The translations under genes were made by a program, and so were the position numbers. DNA of 64,000 bases, taken from the NCBI GenBank assembly GCA_963662175.1, contig OY759218.1:3526001-3590000 (forward strand), in the 5' to 3' direction. This DNA is from Aradus depressus (taxonomy: Eukaryota > Arthropoda > Insecta > Hemiptera > Aradidae). The notes under the pieces are model-generated. The model did not search any database and was not told where the DNA came from. It saw nothing but the letters and a program-made list of their open reading frames with translations. Below are positions 45,531 through 58,133 of the stretch, one piece after another; position 1 is the first letter of the stretch; each line of letters opens with the position of its first letter.

Positions 45531-48500
45531 TCTTCGTATGCTATAATTGTTTTTTTTTCTTTCTTAAATTAATATCTCCAACCTTATTATAATTTTTCGC
45601 TTTTTAGATTAATAATTCCTTTAAAATAAAAATATATATAACACTCTGAACAGATCGAAATTTTTTTTAGGAATTAATTATAGAAAAAATCAGTTAGTTA
45701 AATTTCATACAGATGAAAAATTGGAAATATCCCAAATAATGGAAAAAAAAACACCAATTATATAGCACATTAAAATTATATAAAAATTGAAAGCATTATA
45801 TCTTTAAAGTGAAATAATCCAAATGCAATTTTTTGTTTTTATTAAGTAAGTACTTTTTATTTATATTTTAAAGGCCAGATAAGGATCGGATTAGTTATTT
45901 CTGTTATTGTTACTCTGAAACTCTCTTTCTGAAATTGAAAAATAAATTTAAGAAATATGAACTTTATTTGCTAGGAATGGCTGGACATTTGTAAGTGTAT
46001 ATTGGAAGATATTGAAACGAAATTCTGTCATAAAATGTAAACATTAATTTCAAAGTAGACGATTGTAAAAGTATTGTCTGTCTGGTATTGGAAGGCGCAC
46101 CAAGCCGTCCCCCATCCTTCTACCTACCAGTTCGAGTTATTTCTGTTGTTTTTTAGCAAGACTTTATATCACTTATCCTCTGTTTTTGTTGTTTTTCAGA
46201 CCTCATTTTGGCTCCTTGGGTCCCTGCCTAGACATGTGAATGTGGGGGTTCGGATATTCCTGGGCCAATTATTTTCCTTTTTTTTCACAAGGGGGCTCTT
46301 GAAAAAAATCACCGCCCTAGCCTCGTATCATATGATATGAGGGGACTTTTAAAAAAATCATAATTCTCGTTATGCTCTGGAATTCGTAATTTTCGAGAAC
46401 TTTCCTTAATTTGAGTGGTAGAAAGTTCGTCTACGCTCATTAGAAGTGGAGTTATGACGTTTATAATTGTTGCGTCTTACCCTTCTACAAACAGGATAGA
46501 AAATTCCTTATGACTTCTCATAAGACAAGAAAAAAAAAGTAACTTCAAAATAAGGTAGCTTTTGCATGGAGTTTTTGTGAAAACTGGCATCAGTTAGAAT
46601 TAACTCATTTTTGAGGAAAAGGTAAAAGAACTCTCCCCTAATGCTTGTTCCCCCACTTTAATCACCCTCACTGTCTGTCCGCGCTTTACAATCTTTACAA
46701 TCCACTTTAGATTTTTCTTCGACTTCCCTGAAGAATAAAAATTATCTATAGTTGGGATATTAGTTTTAAAATGTTATGACAGAACCTCGATCAATCGCAG
46801 AAATAGTATTACTTACATGAAATAAATCTTTGGTATATATAAAATATATATATATACATAAAATATATATATATATCTGTCTATGTAAATTATTATATGT
46901 ATTTTAAATTAAATAATGTAACATTAATATTATATCTTATTAAACTAATGCTTATGTGTTTGTCGTATACCTTTTCTTAGTAAAATCGAATTTAAATGTC
47001 CATAAATCAAACTTGTATACAGTTTATAAGCGTTCTGACTAAAAAAAATAATGTAACTATAATAAAATTTAAAATAAATATTGAAAATTAGAGAAAAGCA
47101 AGTGACCGACAGTGTACTTCCCGAGAGTTCGAATTATTTGAAATAAATTAAGTTTTCGCTCTCACTCAAAGATCATCTTCTACTTTGCCTGGTTCCTTCG
47201 TTTAATTTCGTGTCGAAATATTCATTCCACCGAGAATTGATAGTTTTATTGTTCATCCTAAAGTAAATCTTCTTCTTTCCTGCAAATCAAGAAGTGTGTT
47301 ATGTTCGGGCATCTGAATCCACCTATAAAACTTTATTTTGTTATTCTCTTACTGTCAAGACAAGTTCCGATACTATGTATAGCTGCATTAATGTTTAAAA
47401 AAATGAATACTAGAAAAATAAAAATAAAATTTATCATAAAATAATTTTAGAACTGGCAGGTTATCTGGCTTCGCCCGGTTAATAACTTTAAGCAGGTTAG
47501 TAACGTTATCATTTTAAGTTAGATTGTAGAAATAAGTTGAAATCAATGATTTTGAGGTGGTAGGTTATACACTCGTAGTTCTAAAGATATGTTATTCCGG
47601 CGAGTTGTGGAAAGCTAAAATTGGGCTGACAGTTGAGCTCAGGTCCAACTGATTATTGTTGAGCCTACGTTTGAACAGGGCTTATAAGGCTATCTGTGAA
47701 ATTTCATGAAAATTCAATCAACTGTTGAAGAGTTAGCGCTCATTTTTTGTTGACCCCGGTCAAAGTGAGATCCCTTAGCCTAAAACCTAAGTCGGGCTCT
47801 CCTCGAAATACATTCCAACTTGTTTTACTTTTCGCGAGAAATTATATGGATGGTAACAAATAGATAGATACTGTTCATTTGAAAAAAAAAAATTCAAGAT
47901 AAATCTTACTACTAGTATTTATAAAAATATGTAAGGACTATGGACTTCAGCAACCAAATAAAAAAGAATCTTCTTACGCCTATTTATAAAGATATTTTCG
48001 AGAGCGGGGACACAGAGGAAATGTCTCCTCCTCATGATTTCCTTCGTCGTGCCATAGCTTCGAAGAAAAAAAAAAATATATTAATACAATGAATACATAT
48101 AGAAAGGGCTGCAAATCCCCCCTCCCCCCGCAAAAAAATGCCTTGGGTCCCCCACTCTCGATTAATATTAAAAATAAACTAACTCCAAGGTGTACCACAT
48201 TGGAATATCACCCCAGAACGGGATGTAAACTCTAATAAGCCATTAAAATTAGGACCAAGTAAGTATAAAAGGAATAACTTTCGAATGAATTGACTGAAGG
48301 GGGAAAAAAATTCGTGGGTGATCGGGCTATTCTTGGCCCGACCCCCGCACTTTCGGGATGTACTTCCGCCTCTGGTTTCAAGTATTTGTTTTTGCTGAGA
48401 AGCTGTATTTGTGTCTGTGAGTGTTATATTATATTTCGTATCCACTTGGTCTTCAACTATGGGCCTCAACGTTTGGCGCTATGTAACAAAAATGTATGTA

Positions 48501-49380
48501 TTATTTTCTACTTATAATTAATAATTATTATAATTGTAATACGGTAGAGCAGTAGCGTTGCCCTCCCCCTATCGATAAAAAAGCCCTCATGTAACTTGTC
48601 TCCTCTTTCCCCTTCTAAAAAGAATAAAACATTTCTGGTGCCCCCCCCCCCCCCCCCCCCACTTCTTCTCCCTTCTCACATACGCCTTTGCGCTGGTTAC
48701 AGATTTTGAAGTGACAATAAGCTATCTTTAAGTTCTAGTTGAACGGGGTTTCACGAAACTTTATATTTAAGAGTTTGACATTTTATGGAGCAACATTTGG
48801 GTACTGTCACAACAGTGCCTGCATTACTCCATACCCAATCCTGTTTTTTTTTTGGATTATCTCAGTTAATATTGAACTTTGAAAAACGTTTTAGAAACAA
48901 CTTTTTGTTATCTACAACTTTTTTTAACAATTGTTGGATTACATAAGCATTTCCAGCTGTGACCTGGTGAGCCTAACAAGAATGTACTCACTCTCACTCC
49001 CATCTCATTAAACATATTTTCAAGACATTTTATATTTTAAAAGTTTAACAACATTTTATCTATCAATTTTCACTTTGGTTCGAATTCCATCTGTGACGCC
49101 TACTCCTTGATATTCATCGAATCCTCAAGGTCTGAACTAAAAAAATGAATAAAGGATAAGTTTGATCAAATCACACATTGAAAGATTTCCGTAGGTGAAC
49201 ATTTTCATAAAAATTGGGGTGAAAAATATTCTTTTCTATTAGTATTTCCGTAAATTTAATAATATTAGTACACAGTTTTAACGTTTAAGCTACATTCAAT
49301 ATTTTAACCAGTGGATAAATCGATGAATAATGTCTGTTTTTTTTTTTGTTTTTTTCTAATTAATTTGAATGTTTTAAACT
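45531..49380. other. No gene seen
   Basis: Nearly 4 kb of intron. A partial copy of the recurrent ~120-bp unit lies at about 47105-47240 (AAGTGACCGACAGTGTACTTCC), a short (AT)n tract near 46830-46880 and a 20-base C run at 48641-48660. No coding or RNA gene is supported. Confidence 0.45.
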
Positions 49381-49383
49381 TTT

Positions 49384-49404
49384 TTTTTTTTTTGACAGGT
49401 AAGA
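49384..49404 (+). promoter_or_regulatory. Candidate recursive splice site (ratchet point)
   Basis: A run of T then GACAG|GTAAGA: a 3' splice acceptor abutting a 5' donor with no exon between (junction 49398/49399), preceded by a CTAAT branch-like motif near 49357. This is the arrangement of recursive splice sites in long insect neuronal introns. It is 1.06 kb upstream of the last ELAV-like exon. Used as an ordinary exon start it would give AG|G TAA, an immediate stop. Confidence 0.45.
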
Positions 49405-49539
49405 TACTCATTATGGCCAAAAAGAAGTATGTCTGGAGTGCTTCAGATAAATAAATTAGTTTAAAGGAAAAATAATGTACTCCCCTGTAGCAATTAGATT
49501 ATTTACAATGTCCGAATACATTTCTGGGCTGTGTCGATA

Positions 49540-50045
49540 TAGTGGACAGCTAACAAAATAAATAGAAACAAAACAATTGTTTAACTTTTGTCTAATTCCA
49601 ACAAAATATATACATAAAAGTGTACCAGTTTCGGATTACACCATCGTCAGCCAAAGTTCAAAAGTGACATTTATGTTTGCTAGGTTGTCATATTTATGCA
49701 ATCCTCAGGTTATCTGAGATTACCTAAGGATACTATGTGTTCTACTATAATCTTCATTCTTTAGTTTAACAAGTTTTTTTTTTTTTTAATTTCTTATTAT
49801 TTATCATCTTTATTTTATTTTATCATTGACAACTCAAACATTTGTAAATTTTATGTAAGGCTCGAGGGGACAGGCTGTCACAGCCTTAGGTAATCTGAGG
49901 TAACCTGTGGATTATATAAATGTGACAGCTAGTCATCCTAAATGTCACTTTTGAACTTTGTGTTGATGATGACGTAAACTGGTACACTTTATGTAGGTAT
50001 ATATTTTTGTGTTAAAATAAACGTTAAACAAGTTCTTTGTTTGTA
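49540..50045. mobile_element. Penelope-like fold-back, family A (copy P5)
   Basis: The arms about 49555-49735 and 49880-50045 are inverted copies (shared blocks AAGTTCAAAAGTGACATTTA, GGTAATCTGAG/CTCAGGTTATC). The left arm keeps a good hammerhead on the minus strand; the right arm core near 49962-49985 is decayed (TTGATGA, TAAAC). It lies between the candidate recursive splice site and the terminal ELAV-like exon. Confidence 0.7.
49624..49650 (-). ncRNA. Hammerhead ribozyme core, family A (A4)
   Basis: Minus strand CTGACGA, T, stem II with GG/CC pairs around TGTAAT, GAAAC and ACTGGT (stem III with G-U pairs), then A. Conserved boxes intact. Confidence 0.58.
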
Positions 50046-50147
50046 TTTAGTAGAGTATTTACAGATAACACCGCACAATTGACTTTTTCTCAATTGTTAA
50101 TGGTTCTGTATGGACATCGATTAAAATAATGATTGATAGAATCTTTT

Positions 50148-50340
50148 CAGTATTAAAGGAAACCGAGGTTCTGTCGTATAAATAAAAACTCAGTTTTTGG
50201 CCAACGTTTCGGAAACTTTTTATTTCCTTCTTCAGGGCCTTATAAATGACTCGAGTGGTAGTGTGTAGCACGTAATCACAGTTCTCAAAACGTTGGCCAA
50301 ATACTGGGTTTTTTATTTACACGACAGAACCTCGATTTCT
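50148..50340. mobile_element. Penelope-like fold-back fragment, family C
   Basis: The outer sequence GAGGTTCTGTCGTATAAATA at the left is mirrored by TATTTACACGACAGAACCTC at the right. Only the left arm keeps a hammerhead; the right arm retains CGTTGGCCAAATACTGGGTT but no core. It ends about 115 bases before the terminal ELAV-like exon. Confidence 0.65.
50203..50235 (-). ncRNA. Hammerhead ribozyme core, family C (C1)
   Basis: Minus strand CTGAAGA, A, stem II GGAAA / TTTCC with a seven-base loop, GAAAC, self-complementary ACGT and U, then GGCC that pairs with GGCC just upstream of the first box (stem I). All conserved bases are present. Confidence 0.72.
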
Positions 50341-50449
50341 TTTAATTTCAATTAAAATGTTCAATATCATCAAGCCCATTCCTCGCTGTTCCCGTGTTCC
50401 TAATTTCATCAGTTGTTCGTATTTTTTGGCTGTAATAGTAATAAATTGA

Positions 50450-50782
<333 letters not shown>

Positions 50783-53440
50783 GTCCTTGTGTCCTTTTGT
50801 CTGTAACATTAAGCTAGTCATTTTGAGGCTTCATAACCCCAAACATGTGATCTCTTAACCCATTTCCTTCTCATTAATTTACAATTTTTGAGATGAACAT
50901 TTGACTTTAAGATGAGAAGATAAGATTTTTTTTATGTTATTGGTCACAGAAAAACGAGGTCGATTTTTTATTTTTTCCTTAACTAGAGAAAATTATGTTT
51001 TTGGAACAGTGTGTAATATACCACCCTTTCAATTTGAATACTCACCTGCCTCTTTTGTAAAAATTGCAGTGTGTTTTAATGTAAAAACACTAAACAACGA
51101 TCCAATTTTCTTTCTTTATAATGAGAAAGTGACCAATATTTTGAAAATAAGTTTTAAAAGTCAACCTCTCATGAAATTAAGGGCAATGTTTCACATTACA
51201 GACTACACCTAGTTGCTTTTTTGTTTTTGGGTTATGCAGTTTCAGAAAAAAACTAATAATAAATTTACGAAAAAAACAATCTCAATTATTGTTATTATTT
51301 TGTTAAGAAATATTGATGAAAACACTTTTTTTCCTGGTTTTCGACGAAAACTAGTTTAATAATTTTGTAAGCCCCGTTCTTCCTAAATAATCAGGATGTC
51401 GGATTACGAGAGAAAAATCAATTAGTCTATTATAAATCATGAAATCAATTAGTCTATTAAAAATATAGTTAATTAAAAATTACAATTATGTAGACAAAAA
51501 AAATCCTCAATAGTTAATTATAATAGTTTGTTGTAATACTTTCTTTATTACTGCACTCAATTTTTTTTTATAAAGAGCGTTGCGAGGTACCGCATATTTT
51601 AAAACTGCAATATAAAGAGTATCCCCTGGGTACGCTGAAAACTTTGTAAGCAATGAATTTACTAAAGTTAAAATTATAATTTTTAATTTAAACTTAACTA
51701 TCACAACCACTAAATATTAGTTTATTTCAATGTATTTTAACCTAAGTAGGATCCAATTTGAATAAAATAATTGTTGTATAAAAAACCTTGATAAAAACAT
51801 TAAAACTATGTGTAAAACATCTAAAAAGAGTATGAAATTTTATGCCGAATTATCAGTAAAAAAAGTATATATTCTTGGAAATTGAATTTAGAGAGAGATA
51901 AAAAATGCAGTGAACTTGTTCAAGTTATATATAGTTATTGGAAAGTTTTCGTTTTGAATATCGGCACAAAAAGAACGCATAACTTGGAGACATAGCAATT
52001 TAGAGCCCCTGCTTTGTACCTCATTTTCTCTCTAATACTAATTGCCTGGATATTAAAAGTTTATTTACTTATCTTACTAAGCATACAGTGGAATACACTT
52101 AAAAAAAAGTTTTTTATTAATGTTTATTGAAAACTGTTACTCTAATCAAATTTTAACTTACACTATTCGATTTCTCAGTTGAAAATATATTCAAATCAAC
52201 TACTTTGAAATTAAATAGAGCCGATTCTACTACAAGGCTTAAATTTCAAGTAACGAAAAACAACATGCTTATTATATCAACAACCTTCGGATAAATGAGG
52301 TACTCTGTCCATTTAATTTATATTTAAAACTAGAAATTTTTTGGCCTGTTCAAAAATATGGATGGTGGCGATATTTTCCAAACGCCCTATATTTCTAAAG
52401 CTTTTTTTTAAAAAAAAGAAATATTATTAAGCTCTCTAATGCAAGCAAACCTTTATTATTAGTGCTTTAAAACTTTGTAAAAAAAAAAGTTATAATGAAC
52501 TCATTTTTTTTTGGGGGGGGGGGGGGCATCAGCCTTCAAAAAAATACAATCCTAATTCTTAACAAAATAATTATATTATTACTGATAAGTTTATTGTAAT
52601 GAGTAATCTATGAGATGTATAGTTAAACCAAGACAGACAGTCATGAAGCCTAGTGCCAAATTGTCATGCGTCCAACCTAAAAAAATATAATTAAAAACGT
52701 ATTATTATTGAGCACTATTTTGAATTTACTATTCGACGAGAATTTTAACATTCCTTATTGAATAAAATTGTACATGAATTTCCTAATTTATAAAATAAGT
52801 CAAATTCAGTAAAATATTACTTACTACGTTATAAGAGAAGTAACATCAAAATTCTCTGGAAATTTGTACTTTTAAACTTTTTGCTTGACGTAAATAACAT
52901 CAATTTACTTGAATTTTGTTATACAATCATTATTTAATGAAATGATGTACAATTGTATACATTGAACGAAATATTACTAAATAAAGAAAAAAAAATATTT
53001 CACGCATCTGTGAAACCTAATTACTCACAAAATGATACGTTTTACATACTTTTGTGAATAATTATGTATGTGAATTATTATTGATATATTATTATATATA
53101 TGGGTGTATATAGACATAGAATATTTTATTTTCATTTTATAGCGTTTTTTCGTCATAGATATTACAGATAAAAACATTTTAGATTTTGGCGTTTTTTAAA
53201 ATTTATGTACCTACATACAATTCTTGATAGAAATGTTGATGGTTTTTAAGCGCACATATTTTTTATTATTATTTTAATTTTCTCAATGAGAATAAACAAT
53301 TTCGAAAGTATGAAATATTATTTTGAAAAATAAATAAACAAAAAGGTCTTACTTTATTTTACTTGAAGATTTTTTTCACTTTAATTTTTAAAATAATATC
53401 GGGAAGTGAAGATGATAAATACTTTTAATAATTATTAAAT
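50783..53440 (+). other. Probable 3' UTR and flank of the ELAV-like gene
   Basis: AT-rich with T-rich stretches, no supported ORF. AATAAA signals occur at 51258-51263 and 51761-51766, among others. Genes of this family often have very long neuronal 3' UTRs, so the transcript may extend well past these; its real end cannot be read from sequence. A 14-base G run lies at 52513-52526. Confidence 0.4.
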
Positions 53441-53444
53441 CTTC

Positions 53445-53547
<103 letters not shown>

Positions 53548-53899
53548 AACTACCTTTTTTTTTTCCTCAACATATTTTTAATACAGTTAAGCATTTACTA
53601 GGGACAATGAGGGACATGAATACATTAATAACTATCGTGTTTTTATAATGTATTTACACATTCAATTAACTTTTTGCCATTATGGCTTATATTAGCGAAC
53701 AATTTCAATTAGAGGAAAAATATAATTCGTTATCTTGACTAATAATTTTTTTTTTTAAATGTTTCTTATAACTAAATTTATTTACAACTTCTAAGTTGAG
53801 GAACGCGGACATATTGTGGAATTTGTAATAAATAAATAAAACAAGCTTATTTTTTGAAATGTTGTCTATTCCACTAAAGATATTTATAAAAATACTACT

Positions 53900-53927
53900 A
53901 CCGGTTTCGGCTTCACACCATCGTCAG
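53900..53927 (-). ncRNA. Hammerhead ribozyme core, family A (A6)
   Basis: Minus strand CTGACGA, T, stem II GGT-GTGAA-GCC, GAAAC, perfect self-complementary ACCGGT, then A. Stem I is short. Confidence 0.62.
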
Positions 53928-54198
53928 GTCTAGTTATGAACTAAGTTAGTTTGCAGAGTGCGATCCCTCCAATACCTCTCTGGTGAAAGGTGCCACTTCA
54001 ATTAGGGAATCCCCCGGCTTAACCGTTAGCTACATCATGAAATATTTGACAAAACACTAATTTTTCTTAATTTACATAAAATAACATCTTTTGACTAATA
54101 AGTAAAAAATAAAAATAAAAAACATAACAGATAATAACATATATATATGGAAACCTATAATAATAACAAACATAGGTATATGTGGAAATAGAACCAGT

Positions 54199-55072
54199 TC
54201 AGGGTTTTAGCAAAGGGGAATAGTTAAAATAAATCTGGTCATTCATACAAATGTTCCTTTTGGTAGCTTTATTTATTTCTAATTGTTCTAGGCTATTAAG
54301 TAGCCTGCTTTTAGAGCAACAATGGAGATATTTTATGCCTGTAGATGGGTCAAAAGTGTGGCTATTGTCGATAATGTGAGTCGCGAATGTAGAACGGTTG
54401 CCTCGGTTTTTTATTTCGGCTGTGTGTTTCTTGATCCTGTCTTTAAAACGACGTCCCGTCTGTCCAATGTATAATGGACTGCACGTCGCGCACTCTAAGC
54501 TGTAAACTCCGCTTTTATTCTCAATATCGGTTTTGTCCCTACCTCTCTCTAAGCACTGGCTTATGGGATTGATAGTTTTAAACCCGATATTAAAACCTTC
54601 TTTTTTTAACAATTTACCTACTTTCTCTGAAATGTTTCCGTAATAGGTTAAGCTGACCCATCTACTAGTGGAGTCTTTATTTAGTTTTTCTAGTTTGGTC
54701 AGTTTATTCCTAAAATTATGAGTTTTGACCCTCTTTTCAATTTTATTTATTGTTTTTTGTGGGTAGCTATTGTTTTTGGCTATTATTTCCTTAATGATCT
54801 TGATTTCTTTATATTTTGATTGTTGGCTCATTGGAATTGTGTAAGCTCTGTGGAACATCGAATAAAAGGCCGCGTATTTGAAACTGGAAGGACAGTTAGA
54901 AGATGGGTGTATAACAGTATCTGTTGTTGTCGGTTTTCTGTAAAAGCTAAATTCGAATTTGTTGTTATTAATTTTGATCTCCTAGTCCAGAAAATTTATG
55001 GTTTGACCTCCTATTTCCAACGTAAATTTGATATTATTGTGAACTTTCTTTACATGATCGAAAAATAAACAA
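54199..55072 (-). pseudogene. Penelope-like RT tail and GIY-YIG endonuclease (left copy)
   Basis: Open from 54858 to the stop at 54199 (219 residues from Met), with similarity reaching further upstream to about 55072: KKVHNNIKFTLEIGGQTINF, one stop where Leu is expected, then FEFSFYRKPTTTDTVIHPSS and MFHRAYTIPM. The endonuclease has GVYSL, LYIGQTGRRFKDRIKKH, a catalytic-type Arg/His set and ATHIIDNSHTF, ending LEQLEINKATKRNICMNDQ. The C-terminal domain looks intact; the single stop and loss of RT make it a pseudogene. Confidence 0.85.
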
Positions 55073-55074
55073 CC

Positions 55075-55795
55075 GATACTGTTATACACCCATCTTCTAA
55101 CTGTCCTTCCAGTTTCAAATACGCGGCCTTTTATTCGATGTTCCACAGAGCTTACACAATTCCAATGAGCCAACAATCAAAATATAAAGAAATCAAGATC
55201 ATTAAGGAAATAATAGCCAAAAACAATAGCTACCCACAAAAAACAATAAATAAAATTGAAAAGAGGGTCAAAACTCATAATTTTAGGAATAAACTGACCA
55301 AACTAGAAAAACTAAATAAAGACTCCACTAATAGATGGGTCAGCTTAACCTATTACGGAAAAATTTCAGAGAAAGTAGGTAAATTGTTAAAAAAAAGGTT
55401 TTAATATTGGGTTTAAAACTATCAATCCCATAAGCCAGTGCTTAGAGAGAGGTAGGGACAAAACCGATATTGAGAATAAAAGCGGAGTTTACAGCTTAGA
55501 GTGCGCGACGTGCAGTCAATTATACATTGGACAGACGGGACGTCGTTTTAAAGACAGGATCAAGGAACACACAGCCGAAATAAAAAACCGAGGCAACCGT
55601 TCTACATTCGCGACTCACATTATCGACAATAGCCACACTTTTGACCCATCTACAGGCATAAAATATCTCCATTGTTGCTCTAAAAGCAGGCTACTTAATA
55701 GCCTAGAACAATTAGAAATAAATAAAGCTACCAAAAGGAACATTTGTATGAATGACTAGATTTATTTTAACTATTCCCCTTTGCTAAAACCCTGA
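55075..55795 (+). pseudogene. Penelope-like GIY-YIG endonuclease (right copy)
   Basis: Begins at TVIHPSSNCPSSFKYAAFY and MFHRAYTIPMSQQ, mirror of the left copy, and is open to 55404. A 2-base deletion in an A run near 55390-55398 shifts the frame; the other frame continues NIGFKTINPISQCLERG, GVYSLECATCSQLYIGQTGR then RFKDRIKEH and so on. A TAG (55756) replaces the Gln codon in MNDQ near the end. Dead, but otherwise close to the left copy. Confidence 0.83.
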
Positions 55796-56066
55796 ACTGG
55801 TTCTATTTCCACATATACCTATGTTTGTTATTATTATAGGTTTCCATATATATATGTTATTATCTGTTATGTTTTTTATTTTTATTTTTTACTTATTAGT
55901 CAAAAGATGTTATTTTATGTAAATTAAGAAAAATTAGTGTTTTGTCAAATATTTCATGATGTAGCTAACGGTTAAGCCGGGGGATTCCCTAATTGAAGTG
56001 GCACCTTTCACCAGAGAGGTATTGGAGGGATCGCACTCTGCAAACTAACTTAGTTCATAACTAGAC

Positions 56067-56094
56067 CTGACGATGGTGTGAAGCCGAAACCGGT
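56067..56094 (+). ncRNA. Hammerhead ribozyme core, family A (A7)
   Basis: Plus-strand mirror of 53900-53927: CTGACGA, T, GGT-GTGAA-GCC, GAAAC, ACCGGT, then T. Stem I GAC/GTT gives about three pairs. Confidence 0.62.
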
Positions 56095-56174
56095 TGTTGT
56101 ATTTTTATAAATATCTTTAGTGGAATAGACAACATTTCAAAAAATAAGCTTGTTTTATTTATTTAAATTTATTT

Positions 56175-58064
56175 ATTCAAATACTCAACACCTATGGAAT
56201 TAATGCAAAATTAACTACAAATATAAATACATTGAAAAAACTCGTATTCATGCCCATCTCTCTATAATAACCAAACCTTTATTTTATACCTGGATTTTTC
56301 GCAGTATTTTTCTTTATTTTTTGTGGGTAATCTGGTTTATTAATTTATATATATTGGAGTGACTTTTTTTTTAATGTTTAAGCTACGTCAAATTGATATT
56401 GTATGAAATATGTGTAATTCTAGTGACAAAAAGTTTGTTATAATTAACTTGAATATTATTTTTATTTCTGTTATAAATTGTGCAATTCTGTGTTCAATTG
56501 GTTGAAGTACCTTCTTTTATTATTTTACTGTTTAAGTTTATATTTTATTTTCCTTCCCTCGAATTCATAATTATGTTTACTCCTCACACGGGGGAAATTT
56601 TTTTTGATCACAAAATTGACCATATTAGGTTGAAAAAATACATCGAATACACTACTTAATTATTTTAAAAATTCGATGAATGTATCTACATATAAAAACG
56701 TGGATATATTACAGAGATACATTAAGAGAAAAGAAATATATAAAAAAACTTGATGGGCATTCACATGACGAAGGAAACAACCAACACATTTTTAGAAAGT
56801 CAGGGAATTTTAAAAAAGGAAACAATAAATCGCATATCTCTTCGAATGTCTCGTTCGAATCGTTAAGGTACGTGGCGGTTTTGAATTTGTTTTTGTATGT
56901 ATGCGGATGTAGTGTTCTTTTTAAATAAGTAACAAAGAGATATTAACAACAATATTTTATTTTCACCACTAGTTTTGGCAATCGGGCAAAAGGAACTATA
57001 TGCCGATTATGCATAGTTGGCTCAACTTGGGTTGGGTGTCTGATTGAGTTTCTTGCTGTTGTCTTCCTCTCCCCATTGGTTAATGTATGTTCAAATTCAT
57101 CACCCGATGATTTCCAAATAGTTTCAGCTAGTGAAAATTCACTAGTATCACAAATTCAATAGTCACTACTAGTGTCGTAAAAATAAAATATTTTTGAACT
57201 GCTATCTCTTTGTTATTTATGCATTTTGAATTTCGAGAAAAACATAATTTTACAATTGAAAATAACGTAAGTTTCGTTTTTCGACCACTGGGATTCTGAA
57301 CTCAAAATGGTCGACCAGAACATTTTTAATTTATATATAAAAGGCATAAGAGAATCAATAGAAAATTTATCGCTTTACTAAAAAAGTTGAGAATCCTTGT
57401 TCGAAATTCAATTCATTTTTTGAAACAACCAATAGTATCCCTGCTGACATCTGTGGTGAGCATGTTTCTTTAATTCATTCTTACTTTTAACTTTTTTTTT
57501 GGCATCTATGACAATGTCCATTATTGGTTGGGAAATCAATATTATTTCCTTATCTATATGTTTTCCGTTGTTTTTCCCTGCATTCCTAGAATATTTAGAA
57601 TATTCAAGAGAAGCAATTTTATCATTTGAACCTATAAAGAAAATTCAAAAAGAAGGCTTGCAGTTTTCAAAAAGGCATAAGGCGGATTAAAGGCCTAAAA
57701 TGTGTGAATTCTGACCCCCCTCCCCCTCCAAAAAAAAAAAAAGTGGTTGAAAAGTAATACATTTCGCTCAAAGTGAATACTCTTTTAACACCGTAATTTT
57801 GGGCTTAACATCATTACAATCATGTTGCTCAAACAATTATTCGTTCTTCAATGAAAATCTTTAAGAATATTTTAAAGGAAATAAGACTAACATGTAGTAA
57901 ATAATATGTGTACCTATTATCTATATCTATGTTATGTATAAACGTTTTTCTTTTTAATAATGGTAATGTTGATAGGGAATCGTGAATCTCCATATAAGAG
58001 CAAATATTTTTAATTTTTCTTTTTTGGTTTCGAAATTGTAGCAATTTTGATTTTTTCACATCAG

Positions 58065-58068
<4 letters not shown>
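56175..58068. other. No gene seen
   Basis: AT-rich sequence downstream of the palindrome. Short frames lack motifs. Confidence 0.45.

Positions 58069-58130
<62 letters not shown>
58069..58130. repeat. (AT)n microsatellite
   Basis: About 62 bases of TA repeat, followed at 58165-58190 by a short ATT repeat. Confidence 0.95.

Positions 58131-58133
<3 letters not shown>

Larger units (their letters stand above)
53785..56170. mobile_element. Palindromic Penelope-like element: two head-to-head copies (P2)
   Basis: The arms 53785-54924 and 55075-56170 are inverted copies of about 1.1 kb with high similarity, joined by a ~150-bp unique centre that belongs to the longer, minus-strand copy. Each arm holds the GIY-YIG endonuclease tail of a PLE, a terminal repeat and a hammerhead core near its outer end. 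Both copies lack RT, being 5'-truncated at different points. The outer sequence ATTGTCTATTCCACTAAAG / mirror is shared with 20995 and 61950. The high arm similarity suggests a recent event or arm conversion. Confidence 0.88.

Noticed and set aside
48546..48700. hAT MITE around the C run at 48641
   Set aside because: CAGTAGCG and a distant CGCTG could be ends, but they do not pair well and no 8-bp direct repeat flanks them.
49399..49470. Alternative terminal exon of the ELAV-like gene starting at 49399
   Set aside because: It would add only an immediate stop after the shared Arg codon, and the donor-like GTAAGA at its first base fits a recursive splice site better.
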